Positions 42,901 through 57,900 of a stretch of 64,000 nt of DNA are shown here, piece after piece. How positions within the stretch are numbered: the stretch's first letter is position 1; every line of letters starts with the position of its first letter. The notes under the pieces were generated by a model. It was not told the origin of the DNA. It was given only the letters and a program-made list of their open reading frames with translations, and searched no databases. Position numbers and translations under genes: made by a program. The stretch is taken from contig OZ023273.1 of the NCBI GenBank assembly GCA_964007475.1, forward strand, positions 30,491,557 through 30,555,556. The letters are read 5' to 3'. The DNA comes from Hybos culiciformis (Eukaryota; Arthropoda; Insecta; Diptera; Hybotidae).

Positions 42901-45900
42901 TCTATTAACTGAGTTCTTGGCAAGAAAATATCAAAAAAATTTGTTATTACGAAGATTTTACCTATTAAATTTCACCATAAAATATCGAAAAATTTATTTG
43001 AAATCTCTTTCTTTCAAAATAGTAACAACAACCACACCTGAAACTACTACCACACCAGAAACAACCACAACTGCTGAAACTACTACAACACCAGGTACTT
43101 TATATGCAATTTTTGTTCAAAATTTAGATATTTAGCATATTTTTTGCTTCAATTAAAAGTATCAAGGAAATTAATATTTTCGAGAATAGAAATAATAACA
43201 ATTCCTTTTCATTTTATAAAATTATAATTTAAGACTAATTTTGTAATTTACCAGTTCTAAAATTTGAATTTGTTCAATAAACCAAATTTTTTCAATTAAC
43301 TCAGTTCTTGGCAAGAAAATATCAAAATAAATTGTTATTACGAAGATTTTACCTATTAAATTTCACCATAAAATATCGAATAATTTATTTGAAATCTCTG
43401 TCTTTCAAAATAGTAACAACAACCACACCTGAAACTACGACGACACCAGAAACAACCACAACTGCTGAAACTACTACAACACCAGGTACTTTATATGAAA
43501 TTTTTGTTCAAAATTTAGATATTTAGCATATTTTTTGCTTCAATTAAAAGTATCAAGGAAATTAATATTTTCGAGAATAGAAATAATAAAAATTCTCTTT
43601 AATTTTATAAAATTATAATTAAGGACCAATATGGTAATTTACAAGTTCTAAAATTTTAATTTGTTCAATAAACCAAATTTTTTCTATTAACTGAGTTCTT
43701 GGCAAGAAAATATCAAAATAAATTTTTGTTACGAAGATTTTACCTATTAAATTTCACCATAAAATATCGAAAAATTTATTTGAAATCTCTTTCTTTCAAA
43801 ATAGTAACAACAACCACACCTGAAACTACGACGACACCAGAAACAACCACAACTGCTGAAACTACTACAACACCAGGTACTTTATATGAAATTTTTGTTC
43901 AAAATTTAGATATTTAGCATATTTTTTGCTTCAATTAAAAGTATCAAGGAAATTAATATTTTCGAGAATAGAAATAATAAAAATTCTTTTTTATTTTATA
44001 AAATTATAATTAAGGACCAATATTGTAATTTACAAGTTCTAAAATTTTAATTTCTTCAATGAACCAAATTTTTTCTATTAACTGAGTTCTTGGCAAGAAA
44101 ATATCAAAATAAATTGTTATTACGAAGATATTACCTATTAAATTTCACCATAAAATATCGAAAAATTTATTTGAAATCTCTGTCTTTCAAAATAGTAACA
44201 ACAACCACACCTGAAACTACGACGACACCAGAAACAACCACAACTGCTGAAACTACTACAACACCAGGTACTTTATATGAAATTTTTGTTCAAAATTTAG
44301 ATATTTAGCATATTCTTTGCTTCAATTAAAAGTATCAAGGAAATTAATATTTTCGAGAATAGAAATAATAAAAATTCCTTTTTATTTTATAAAATTATAA
44401 TTAACGACCAATATTGTAATTTACAAGTTCTAAAATTTTAATTTGTTCAATAAACCAAATTTTTTCTATTAACTGAGTTCTTGGCAAGAAAATATCAAAA
44501 TAAATTGTTATTACGAAGATTTTACCTATTAAATTTCACCATAAAATATCGAATAATTTATTTGAAATCTCTTTCTACTACTACGACACCAGAAACAACC
44601 GCAACTGCTGAAACTACTACAACACCAGGTACTTTATATGAAATTTTTGTTCAAAATTTAGATATTTAGCATATTTTTTGCTTCAATTAAAAGTATCAAG
44701 GAAATTAATATTTTCGAGAATAGAAATAATAAAAATTCCTTTTTATTTTATAAAATTATAATTAAGTACCAATATTGTAATTTACAAGTTCTAAAATTTT
44801 AATTTGTTCAATAAACAAATTTTTTCTATTAACTGAGTTCTTGGCAAGAAAATATCAAAAAAATTTGTTATTACTAAGATTAAACCTATTAAATTTTACC
44901 ATAAAATATGGGAAAATTTATTTGAAATCTCTTTCTTTCAAAATAGTAACAACAACCACACCTGAAACTACTACGACACCAGAAACAACCACAACTGCTG
45001 AAACTACTACAACACCAGGTACTTTATATGAAATTTTTGTTCAAAATTTAGATATTTAGCATATTTTTTGCTGCAATTAAAAGTATCAAGGAAATTAATA
45101 TTTTCGAGAATAGACATAATAAAAATTCCTTTTTATTTTATAAAATTATAATTAAGGACCAATATTGTAATTTACAAGTTCTAAAATTTTAATTTGTTCA
45201 ATAAACCAAATTTTTTCTATTAACTGAGTTCTTGGCAAGAAAATATCAAAAAAATTTGTTATTACGAAGATTTTACCTATTAAATTTCACCATAAAATAT
45301 CGAAAAATTTATTTGAAATCTCTTTCTTTCAAAATAGTAACAACAACCACACCTGAAACTACGACGACACCAGAAACAACCACAACTGCTGAAACTACTA
45401 CAACACCAGGTACTTTATATGAAATTTTTGTTCAAAATTTAGATATTTAGCATATTTTTTGCTGCAATTAAAAGTATCAAGGAAATTAATATTTTCGAGA
45501 ATAGACATAATAAAAATTCCTTTTTATTTTATAAAATTATAATTAAGGACCAATATTGTAATTTACAAGTTCTAAAATTTTAATTTGTTCAATAAACCAA
45601 ATTTTTTCTATTAACTGAGTTCTTGGCAAGAAAATATCAAAAAAATTTGTTATTACGAAGATTTTACCTATTAAATTTCACCATAAAATATCGAAAAATT
45701 TATTTGAAATCTCTTTCTTTCAAAATAGTAACAACAACCACACCTGAAACTACTACCACACCAGAAACAACCACAACTGCTGAAACTACTACAACACCAG
45801 GTACTTTATATGCAATTTTTGTTCAAAATTTAGATATTTAGCATATTTTTTGCTTCAATTAAAAGTATCAAGGAAATTAATATTTTCGAGAATAGAAATA

Positions 45901-48900
45901 ATAACAATTCCTTTTCATTTTATAAAATTATAATTTAAGACTAATTTTGTAATTTACCAGTTCTAAAATTTGAATTTGTTCAATAAACCAAATTTTTTCA
46001 ATTAACTCAGTTCTTGGCAAGAAAATATCAAAATAAATTGTTATTACGAAGATTTTACCTATTAAATTTCACCATAAAATATCGAATAATTTATTTGAAA
46101 TCTCTGTCTTTCAAAATAGTAACAACAACCACACCTGAAACTACGACGACACCAGAAACAACCACAACTGCTGAAACTACTACAACACCAGGTACTTTAT
46201 ATGAAATTTTTGTTCAAAATTTAGATATTTAGCATATTCTTTGCTTCAATTAAAAGTATCAAGGAAATTAATATTTTCGAGAATAGAAATAATAAAAATT
46301 CCTTTTTATTTTATAAAATTATAATTAACGACCAATATTGTAATTTACAAGTTCTAAAATTTTAATTTGTTCAATAAACCAAATTTTTTCTATTAACTGA
46401 GTTCTTGGCAAGAAAATATCAAAATAAATTGTTATTACGAAGATTTTACCTATTAAATTTCACCATAAAATATCGAATAATTTATTTGAAATCTCTTTCT
46501 ACTACTACGACACCAGAAACAACCGCAACTGCTGAAACTACTACAACACCAGGTACTTTATATGAAATTTTTGTTCAAAATTTAGATATTTAGCATATTT
46601 TTTGCTTCAATTAAAAGTATCAAGGAAATTAATATTTTCGAGAATAGAAATAATAAAAATTCCTTTTTATTTTATAAAATTATAATTAAGTACCAATATT
46701 GTAATTTACAAGTTCTAAAATTTTAATTTGTTCAATAAACAAATTTTTTCTATTAACTGAGTTCTTGGCAAGAAAATATCAAAAAAATTTGTTATTACTA
46801 AGATTAAACCTATTAAATTTTACCATAAAATATGGGAAAATTTATTTGAAATCTCTTTCTTTCAAAATAGTAACAACAACCACACCTGAAACTACTACGA
46901 CACCAGAAACAACCACAACTGCTGAAACTACTACAACACCAGGTACTTTATATGACATTTTTGTTCGAAATTTAGATATTTAGCATATTTTTTGCTTCAA
47001 TTAAAAGTATCAAGGAAATTAATATTTTCGAGAATAGAAATAATAAAAATTCCTTTTATTTTATAAAATTATAATTAAGGACCAATTTTGTAATTTACAA
47101 GTTCTAAAATTTTAATTTGTTCAATAAAACAAATTTTTTCTATTAACTGAGTTCTTGGCAAGAAAATATCAAAATAAATTGTTATTACGAAGATTTTACC
47201 TATTAAATTTCACCATAAAATATCGAATAATTTATTTGAAATCTCTTTCTACTACTACGACACTAGAAACAACCACAACTGCTGAAACTACTACAACACC
47301 AGGTACTTTATATGAAATTTTTGTTCAAAATTTAGATATTTAGTATATTTTTTGCTTCAATTAAAAGTATCAAGGAAATTAATATTTTCGAGAATAGAAA
47401 TAATAAAAATTCCTTTTTATTTTATAAAATTATAATTAAGGACCAATATTGTAATTTACAAGTTCTAAAATTTTAATTTGTTCAATTAACAAATTTTTTC
47501 TATTAACTGAGTTCTTGGCAAGAAAATATCAAAAAAATTTGTTATTACTAAGATTAAACCTATTAAATTTCACCATAAAATATGGGAAAATTTATTTGAA
47601 ATCTCTTTCTTTCAAAATAGTAACAACAACCACACCTGAAACTACTACGACACCAGAAACAACCACAACTGCTGAAACTACTACAACACCAGGTACTTTA
47701 TATGACATTTTTGTTCGAAATTGAGATATTTAGCATATTTTTTGCTTCAATTAAAAGTATCAAGGAAATTAATATTTTCGAGAATAGAAATAATAAAAAT
47801 TCCTTTTATTTTATAAAATTATAATTAAGGACCAATATTGTAATTTACAAGTTCTAAAATTTTAATTTGTTAAATAAACCAAATTTTTGAAGTTTATACT
47901 TCTTTAGCGGCGTTTGATGATTTTTGGTAGAGGGTAAAAGTCCATTTTCATATAGAATTTTTCTCAGAATCGTCATCATTTTTCTCAGAAAAATTAGAAT
48001 AAGAATGCTTATTTTTTTATTATATTTAAGAAACCCAAAATCATATGGACAATATGGCTTAGTGGCTAGAACATCAGACTGTAAGTCTGAAGGTGCCTGG
48101 TTCGATTCCCAATGACAAGATTTTTTAATTTCAAATATATGTATATATAGGGCCCAATATTACAAGCAAAAAAAGCTACGGTTAGGTCGTGCCGGAGCAA
48201 AATATACGAATTTTTTTTTTCTTTTTAAATAGGTAGCTCCGGTGAAATTAATATTATCTGAAAAAAATTTTTTGGGTGGGGAGCTACGGTTAGGTCGTGC
48301 CAAAGCAAAATTTACGAAAATTTTTTTTTTTAAATAGGTAGCTCCGGTGAAATTAATATTAACTGAAAACATTTTTTTTGGTGGGGAGCTACGGTTAGGT
48401 GGTGCAGGAGCAAAATATACGAAAATTTTTTTTTTTTTTCAAAATAGGTAGCTCCGGTGAAATTAATATTACCTGAAAAAAAATTTTTGGGGGGGGAGCT
48501 ACGGTTAGGTCGTGTCGGAGCAAAATATACGAAAATTTTTTTGTTTTCAAAATAGGTAGCTCTGGTGAAATTAATATTACCTGAAAAAATATTTTGGGTG
48601 GGGAGCTACGGTTAGGTCGTGCCGGAGCAAAATATACGAAAATTTATTTTTTTTTTTTCAAAATAGGTAGCTCCGGTGAAATTAATATTATCTGAAAAAA
48701 AAATTTTGGGTGGGGAGCTACGGTTAGGTCGTGCCGGAGCAAAATATACGAAAAATTTTTTTTTTCAAAATAGGTAGCTCCGGTGAAATTAATATTACTT
48801 AAAAAAAAATGTTTGGGTGGGGAGCTACGGTTAGGTCGTGCCGGAGCAAAATATACGAAATTTTTTTGTTTTTCAAAATAGGTAGTTCCGGTGAAATTAA

Positions 48901-51900
48901 TATTACCTGAAAAAAAAATTTTTGGGGATCTACGGTTAGGTCGTGCCGGAGCAAAATATACGAAAAAATTTTTTTTTTTCAAAATAGGTAGCTCCGGTGA
49001 AATTAATATTACCTGAAAAAAAAATTTTGGGTGGGGAGCTACGGTTAGGTCGTGCCGGAGCAAAATATACGAAATTTTTTTTTTTTTTTTAAATAGGTAG
49101 CTCCGTTGAAATTAATATTAACTGAAAAAAATTTTTTTGGTGGGGAGCTACGGTTAGGTCGTGCAGGAGCAAAATATACGAAAAATTTATTTTTTTTTTC
49201 AAAATAGGTAGCTCCGGTGAAATTAATATTACTTGAAAAAAAAATTTTGGGTGGGGAGCTACGGTTAGGTCGTGCCGGAGCAAAATATACGAAAAAAATT
49301 TTTTTTACTTAAAAAAAAATTTTTGGGGGGGGAGCTACGGTTAGGTCGTGCCGGAGCAAAATATACGAACATTTTTTTTTTTTTTTAAATAGGGAGCTCC
49401 GGTGAAATTAATATTAACTGAAAAAAATTTTGGGTGGGGAGCTACGGTTAGGTCGTGCCGGAGCAAAATACACGAAATTTTTTTTGAAGTTTATACTTCT
49501 TTAGCCGCGTTGTGCGTTTTTTTGATAGAGGGTAAAATATTTTAATTTACATTTTGTACTCAGCAGCCTATCATTTATAGCCACTGTTATTTCATATTTT
49601 AAATCTTTAAGTATAAACTTCTGTAGGCAGTTCTATGACTGGTTCGTGTGTTTTTTTATTAACTGAGTTCTTGGCAAGAAAATATCAAAAAAATTTGTTA
49701 TTACGAAGATTTTACCTATTAAATTTCACCATAAAATATCGAAAAATTTATTTGAAATCTCTTTCTTTCAAAATAGTAACAACAACCACACCTGAAACTA
49801 CTACGACACCAGAAACAACCACAACTGCTGAAACTACTACAACACCAGGTACTTTATATGAAATTTTTGTTCAAAATTTAGATATTTAGCATATTTTTTG
49901 CTTCAATTAAAAGTATGAAGGAAATTAATATTTTCGAGAATAGAAATAATAAAAATTCCTTTTTATTTTATAAAATTATAATTAAGAACCAATATTGTAA
50001 TTTACAAGTTCTAAAATTTTAATTTGTTCAATAAACCAAATTTTTTCTATTAACTGAGTTCTTGGCAAGAAAATATCAAAATAAATTGTTATTAAGAAGA
50101 TTTTACCTATTAAATTTCACCATAAAATATCGAAAAATTTATTTGAAATCTCTTTCTTTCAAAATAGTAACAACAACCACACCTGAAACTACGACGACAC
50201 CAGAAACAACCACAACTGCTGAAACTACTACAACACCAGGTACTTTATATGAAATTTTTGTTCAAAATTTAGATATTTAGCATATTTTTTGCTTCAATTA
50301 AAAGTATCAAGGAAATTAATATTTTCGAGAATAGAAATAATAAAAATTCCTTTTTATTTTATAAAATTATAATTTAAGATTAATATTATATTGTATTTAG
50401 CAGTTCTAAAATTTGAATTTGTTCAATAAACCAAATTTTTTCAATTAACTCAGTTCTTGGCAACGAAAATATCAAAATAAATTGTTATTACGAAGATTTT
50501 ACCTATTAAATTTCACCATAAAATATGGAATAATTTATTTGAAATCTCTTTCTTTCAAAATAGTAACAACAACCACACCTGAAACTACTACGACACCAGA
50601 AACAACCACAACTGCTGAAACTACTACAACACCAGGTACTTTATATGAAATTTTTGTTCAAAATTTAGATATTTAGCATATTTTTGCTGCAATTAAAAGT
50701 ATAAAGGAAATTAATATTTTCGAGAATAGAAATAATAAAAATTCCTTTTTATTTTATAAAATTATAATTAAGGACCAATATAGTAATTTACAAGTTCTAA
50801 AATTTTAATTTGTTCAATAAACCAAATTTTTTCTATTAACTGAGTTCCTGGTAAGAAAATATCAAAATAAATTCTTATTACGAAGATTTTACCTATTAAA
50901 TTTCACCATAAAATACCGAAAAATTTATTTGAAATCTCTTTCTTTCAAAATAGTAACAACAACCACACCTGAAACTACTACGACACCAGAAACAACCACA
51001 ACTGCTGAAACTACTACAACACCAGGTACTTTATATGAAATTTTTGTTCAAAATTTAGATATTTAGCATATTTTTTGCTGCAATTAAAAGTATCAAGGAA
51101 ATTAATATTTTCGAGAATAGAAATAATAAAAATTCCTTTTTATTTTATAAAATTATAATTAAGGACCAATATTGTAATTTACAAGTTCTAAAATTTTAAT
51201 TTGTTCAATAAACCAAATTTTTTCTATTAACTGAGTTCTTGGCAAGAAAATATCAAAAAAATTTGTTATTACGAAGATTTTACCTATTAAATTTCACCAT
51301 AAAATATCGAATAATTTATTTGAAATCTCTTTTTTTCAAAATAGTAACAACAACCACACCTGAAACTACTACGACACCAGAAACAACCACAACTGCTGAA
51401 ACTACTACAACACCAGGTACTTTATATGAAATTTTTGTTCAAAATTTAGATATTTCGCATATTTTTTGCTTCAATTAAAAGTATCAAGGAAATTAATATT
51501 TTCGAGAATAGAAATAATAAAAATTCCTTTTTATTTTATTAAATTATAATTCAGGACCAATATTGTAATTTACAAGTTCTAAAATTTTATTTTGTTCAAT
51601 AAACAAATTTTTTCTATTAACTGAGTTCTTGGCAAGAAAATATCAAAAAAATTTGTTATTACGAAGATTTTACCTATTAAATTTCACCATAAAATATCGA
51701 AAAATTTATTTGAAATATCTTTCTTTCAAAATAGTAACAACAACCACGCCTGAAACTACTACGACAGCAGAAACAACCACAACTGCTGAAACTACTACAA
51801 CACCAGGTACTTTATATGAAATTTTTGTTCGAAATTTAGATATTTAGCATATTTTTTGCTTCAATTAAAAGTATCAAGGAAATTAATATTTTCGAGAATA

Positions 51901-54900
51901 GAAATAATAAAAATTCCTTTTTATTTTATAAAATTATTATTAAGGACCAATATTGTAATTTACAAGTTCTAAAATTTTAATTTGTTCAATAAACAAATTT
52001 TTTCTATTAACTGAGTTCTTGGCAAGAAAATATCAAAAAAATTTGTTATTACGAAGATGTCATATTAAATTTCACCATAAAATATCGAAAAATTTATTTG
52101 AAATCTCTTTCTTTCAAAATAGTAACAACAACCACACCTGAAACTACTACGACACCAGAAACAACCACAACTGCTGAAACTACTACAACACCAGGTACTT
52201 TATATGAAATTTTTGTTCGAAATTTAGATATTTAGCATTTTTTTTGCTTCAATTACAAGTATCAACGAAATTAATATTTTCCAGAATATAAATAATAAAA
52301 ATTCCTTTTATTTTATAAAATTATAATTAAGGAACAATATTGTAATTTACAAGTTCTAAAATTTTAATTTGTAATAAACCAAATTTTTTCTATTAACTGA
52401 GTTTTTGGCAAGAAAATATCAAAAAAATTTGTTATTACGAAGATTTTACTTATTAAATTTCACCATAAAATATCGAAAAATTTATTTGAAATCTCTTTCT
52501 TTCAAAATAGTAACAACAACCACACCTGAAACTACTACGACACCAGAAACAACCACAACTGCTGAAACTACTACAACACCAGGTACTTTATATGAAATTT
52601 TTGTTCGAAATTTAGATATTTAGCATTTTTTTTGCTTCAATTACAAGTATCAAGGAAATTAATATTTTCCAGAATATAAATAATAAAAATTCCTTTTATT
52701 TTATAAAATTATAATTAAGGACCAATATTGTAATTTACAAGTTCTAAAATTTTAATTTGTAATAAACCAAATTTTTTCTTTTAACTGAGTTCTTGACAAG
52801 AAAACATCAAAAAAATTTGTTATTACGAAGATTTTACCGATTAAATTTCACCATAAATTATCGAATAATTTATTTGAAATCTCTTTCTTTCAAAATAGTA
52901 ACAACAACCACACCTGAAACTACGACGACACCAGAAACAACCACAACTGCTGAAACTACTACAACACCAGGTACTTTATATGAAATTTTTGTTCAAAATT
53001 TAGATATTTAGCATTTTTTTTGCTTCAATTAAAAGTATCAAGGAAATTAATATTTTCGAGAATAGAAATAATAAAAATTTGTTTTTTTTTTATAAAATTA
53101 TAATTAAGGACCAATATTGTAATTTATAAGTTCTAAAATTTGAATTTGTTCAATACATCAAATTTCTTTCTATTTACTGAGTTCTTGGCAAGAAAATATC
53201 AAAAAATGTTGTTATTACGAAAATTTTACCTATTAAATTTCACCATAAAATATCGAAAAATTTATTTGAAATCTCTTTCTTTCAAAATAGTAACAACAAC
53301 CACACCTGAAACTACTACGACACCAGAAACAACCACAACTGCTGAAACTACTACAACACCAGGTACTTTATATGAAACTTTTGTTTAAAATTTAGATATT
53401 TAGCATATTTTTTGCTTCAATTAAAAGTATCAAGGAAATTAATATTTTCGAGAATAGAAATAATAAAAAATCCTTTTTATTTTATAAAATTATAATTAAG
53501 GACCAATATAGTAATTTACAAGTTCTAAAATTTTAATTTGTTCAATAAACCAAATTTTTTCTATTAACTGAGTTCTTGGTAAGAAAATATCAAAATAAAT
53601 TCTTATTACGAAGATTTTACCTATTAAATTTCACCATAAAATATCGAAAAATTTATTTGAAATCTCTTTCTTTCAAAATAGTAACAACAACCACACCTGA
53701 AACTACTACGACACCAGAAACAACCACAACTGCTGAAACTACTACAACACCAGGTACTTTATATGAAATTTTTGTTCAAAATTTAGATATTTAGCATATT
53801 TTTTTCTGCAATTAAAAGTATCAAGGAAATTAATATTTTCGAGAATAGAAATAATAAAAATTCCTTTTTATTTTATAAAATTATAATTAAGGACCAATAT
53901 TGTAATTTACAAGTTCTAAAATTTTAAATTGTTCAATAAACCAAATTTTTTATATTATTGAGTTCTTGGTAAGAAAATATCAAAATAAATTCTTATTACG
54001 AAGATTTTACCTATTAAATTTTACCATAAAATATCGAAAAATTTATTTGAAATCTCTTTCTTTCAAAATAGTAACAACAACCACACCTGAAACTACTACG
54101 ACACCAGAAACAACCACAACTGCTGAAACTACTACAACACCAGGTACTTTATATGAAATTTTTGTTCAAAATTTAGATATTTAGCATATTTTTTGCTGCA
54201 ATTAAAAGTATCAAGGAAATTAATATTTTCGAGAATAGAAATAATAAAAATTCCTTTTTATTTTATAAAATTATTATTAAGGACCAACATTGTAATTTAC
54301 AAGTTCTAAAATTTTAAATTGTTCAATAAACCAAATTTTTTCTATTAACTGAGTTCTTGGTAAGAAAATATCAAAATAAATTCTTATTACGAAGATTTTA
54401 CCTATTAAATTTCACCATAAAATATCGAAAAATTTATTTCAAATCTCTTTCTTTCAAAATAGTAACAACAACCACACCTGAAACTACTACGACACCAGAA
54501 ACAACCACAACTGCTGAAACTACTACAACACCAGGTACTTTATATGAAATTTTTGTTCAAAATTTAGATATTTAGCATATTTTTTGCTTCAATTAAAAGT
54601 ATCAAGGAAATTAATATTTTCGAGAATAGAAATAATAAAAATTTGTTTTTTTTTTATAAAATTATAATTAAGGACCAATATTGTAATTTACAAGTTCTAA
54701 AATTTGAATTTGTTCGATACACCAAATTTCTTTCTATTTACTGAGTTCTTGGCAAGAAAATATCAAAAAATGTTGTTATTACGAAGATTTTACCTATTAA
54801 ATTTCACCATAAAATATGGAAAAATTTATTTGAAATCTCTTTCTTTCTAAATAGTAACAACAACCACACCTGAAACTACTACGACACCAGAAACAACCAC

Positions 54901-57900
54901 AACTGCTGAAACTACTACAACACCAGGTACTTTATATAAAATTTTTGTTCAAAATTTAGATATTTAGCATATTTTTTGCTTCAATTAAAAGTATCAAGGA
55001 AATTAATATTTTCGAGAATAGAAATAATAAAAAATCCTTTTTATTTTATAAAATTATAATTAAGGACCAATATAGTAATTTACAAGTTCTAAAATTTTAA
55101 TTTGTTCAATAAACCAAATTTTTTCTATTAACTGAGTTCTTGGTAAGAAAATATCAAAATAAATTCTTATTACGAAGATTTTACCTATTAAATTTCACCA
55201 TAAAATATCGAAAAATTTATTTGAAATCTCTTTCTTTCAAAATAGTAACAACAACCACACCTGAAACTACTACGACACCAGAAACAACCACAACTGCTGA
55301 AACTACTACAACACCAGGTACTTTATATGAAATTTTTGTTCAAAATTTAGATATTTAGCATATTTTTTGCTTCAATTAAAAGTATCAAGGAAATTAATAT
55401 TTTCGAGAATAGAAATAATAAAAATTTGTTTTTTTTTTATAAAATTATAATTAAGGACCAATATTGTAATTTTCAAGTTCTAAAATTTGAATTTGTTCAA
55501 TACACCAAATTTCTTTCTATTTACTGAGTTCTTGGCAAGAAAATATCAAAAAATGTTGTTATTACGAAGATTTTACCTATTAAATTTCACTATAAAATAT
55601 GGAAAAATTTATTTGAAATCTCTTTCTTTCTAAATAGTAACAACAACCACACCTGAAACTACTACGACACCAGAAACAACCACAACTGCTGAAACTACTA
55701 CAACACCAGGTACTTTATATAAAATTTTTGTTCAAAATTTAGATATTTAGCATATTTTTTGCTTCAATTAAAAGTATCAAGGAAATTAATATTTTCGAGA
55801 ATAGAAATAATAAAAATTTGTTTTTTTTTTATAAAATTATAATTAAGGACCAATATTGTAATTTACAAGTTCTAAAATTTGAATTTGTTCAATACACCAA
55901 ATTTCTTTCTATTTACTGAGTTCTTGGCAAGAAAATATCAAAAAATGTTGTTATTACGAAGATTTTACCTATTAAATTTCACCATAAAATATGGAAAAAT
56001 TTATTTAAAATCTCTTTCTTTCTAAATAGTAACAACAACCACACCTGAAACTACTACGACACCAGAAACAACCACAACTGCTGAAACTACTACAACACCA
56101 GGTACTTTATATAAAATTTTTGTTCAAAATTTAGATATTTAGCTTATTTTTTGCTTCAATTAAAAGTATCAAGGAAATTAATATTTTCGAGAATAGAAAT
56201 AATAAAAAATCCTTTTTATTTTATAAAATTATAATTAAGGACCAATATAGTAATTTACAAGTTCTAAAATTTTAATTTGTTCAATAAACCAAATTTTTTC
56301 TATTAACTGAGTTCTTGGCAAGAAAATATCAAAAAAATTTGTTATTACGAAGATTTTACCTATTAAATTTCACCATAAAATATCGAAAAATTTATTTGAA
56401 ATCTCTTTCTTTCAAAATAGTAACAACAACCACACCTGAAACTACTACGACACCAGAAACAACTACAACTGCTGAAACTACTACAACACCAGGTACTTTA
56501 TATGAAATGTTTGTTCAAAATTTAGATATTTAGCATATTTTTTGCTGCAATTAAAAGTATCAAGGAAATTAATATTTTCGAGAATAGAAATAATAAAAAT
56601 TCCTTTTTATTTTATAAAATTATAATTAAGGACCAATATTGTAATTTACAAGTTCTAAAATTTTAATTTGTTCAATAAACCAAATTTTTTCTATTAGCTG
56701 AGTTCTTGGCAAGAAAAAATTAAAAAAATTTGTTATTACGAAGATTTTACCTATTAAATTTCACCATAAAATATCGAATAATTTATTTGAAATCTCTTTC
56801 TTTCAAAATAGTAACAACAACCACACCTGAAACTACTACGACACCAGAAACAACCACAACCGCTGAAACTACTACAACACCAGGTACTTTATATGAAATG
56901 TTTGTTCAAAATTTAGATATTTAGCATATTTTTTGCTTCAGTTAAAAGTATCAAGGAAATTAATATTTTCGAGAATAGAAATAATAAACATTCCTTTTTA
57001 TTTTATAAAATTATAATTAAGGACCAATATTGTAATTTACAAGTTCTAAAATTTTAATTTGTTCAATAAACCAAATTTTTTCTATTAACTGAGTTCTTGG
57101 CAAGAAAATATCAAAAAAATTTGTTATTACGAAGATTTTACCTATTAAATTTCACCATAAAATATCGAAAAATTTATTTGAAATCTCTTTCTTTCAAAAT
57201 AGTAACAACAACCACACCTGAAACTACTACGACACCAGAAACAACTACAACTGCTGAAACTACTACAACACCAGGTACTTTATATGAAATGTTTGTTCAA
57301 AATTTAGATATTTAGCATATTTTTTGCTGCAATTAAAAGTATCAAGGAAATTAATATTTTCGAGAATAGAAATAATAAAAATTCCTTTTTATTTTATAAA
57401 ATTATAATTAAGGACCAATATTGTAATTTACAAGTTCTAAAATTTTAATTTGTTCAATAAACCAAATTTTTTCTATTAACTGAGTTCTTGGCAAGAAAAT
57501 ATCAAAAAAATTTGTTATTACGAAGATTTTACCTATTAAATTTCACCATAAAATATCGAAAAATTTATTTGAAATCTCTTTCTTTCAAAATAGTAACAAC
57601 AACCACACCTGAAACTACTACGACACCAGAAACAACTACAACTGCTGAAACTACTACAACACCAGGTACTTTATATGAAATGTTTGTTCAAAATTTAGAT
57701 ATTTAGCATATTTTTTGCTTCAGTTAAAAGTATCAAGGAAATTAATATTTTCGAGAATAGAAATAATAAACATTCCTTTTTATTTTATAAAATTATAATT
57801 AAGGACCAATATTGTAATTTACAAGTTCTAAAATTTTAATTTGTTCAATAAACAAATTTTTTCTATTAACTGAGTTCTTGGCAAGAAAATATCAAAAAAA

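Larger units (their letters stand above)
30790..47888 (+). repeat. exon array, segment B: 44 tandem units
   Basis: This continues the same 391-bp units after the first insertion. It contains the clearest higher-order structure: exons 43-50 recur as 53-60 at an offset of 3,856-3,860 bp, and exons 78-79 recur as 83-84 at 1,924 bp. Two units (exons 49 and 59) are about 350 bp because a ~40-bp piece including GTTCTTGGCAAGAAAATATC is missing. It stops at CCAAATTTTT (47888), where the second insertion begins. Confidence 0.97.
47889..49655. mobile_element. ~1.77-kb insertion with tRNA-like relic and minisatellite
   Basis: It interrupts the intron after exon 86 between CCAAATTTTT and TTTTTATTAACTGAGTTC, which are contiguous in other units. 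It begins GAAGTTTATACTTCTTTAGC. That sequence recurs in direct orientation at 49486 followed by the same GATAGAGGGTAAAA-type run, and in inverted form at 49607-49622 (AGTATAAACTTC). A tRNA-like segment (48048) and a 13-copy minisatellite lie between. Central tandem repeats with short inverted ends recall DINE/Helitron-like or MITE composites, but the family is not established. Confidence 0.65.

Noticed and set aside
48048..48118. Functional tRNA-Tyr
   Set aside because: The acceptor and T stems do not pair and the intron expected in eukaryotic tRNA-Tyr is missing; only the promoter boxes and the anticodon arm survive.
48160..49283. Minus-strand frames of 64-139 codons in the minisatellite
   Set aside because: Their protein repeats follow the ~108-bp DNA unit, depend on homopolymer lengths and have no start context or conserved feature.
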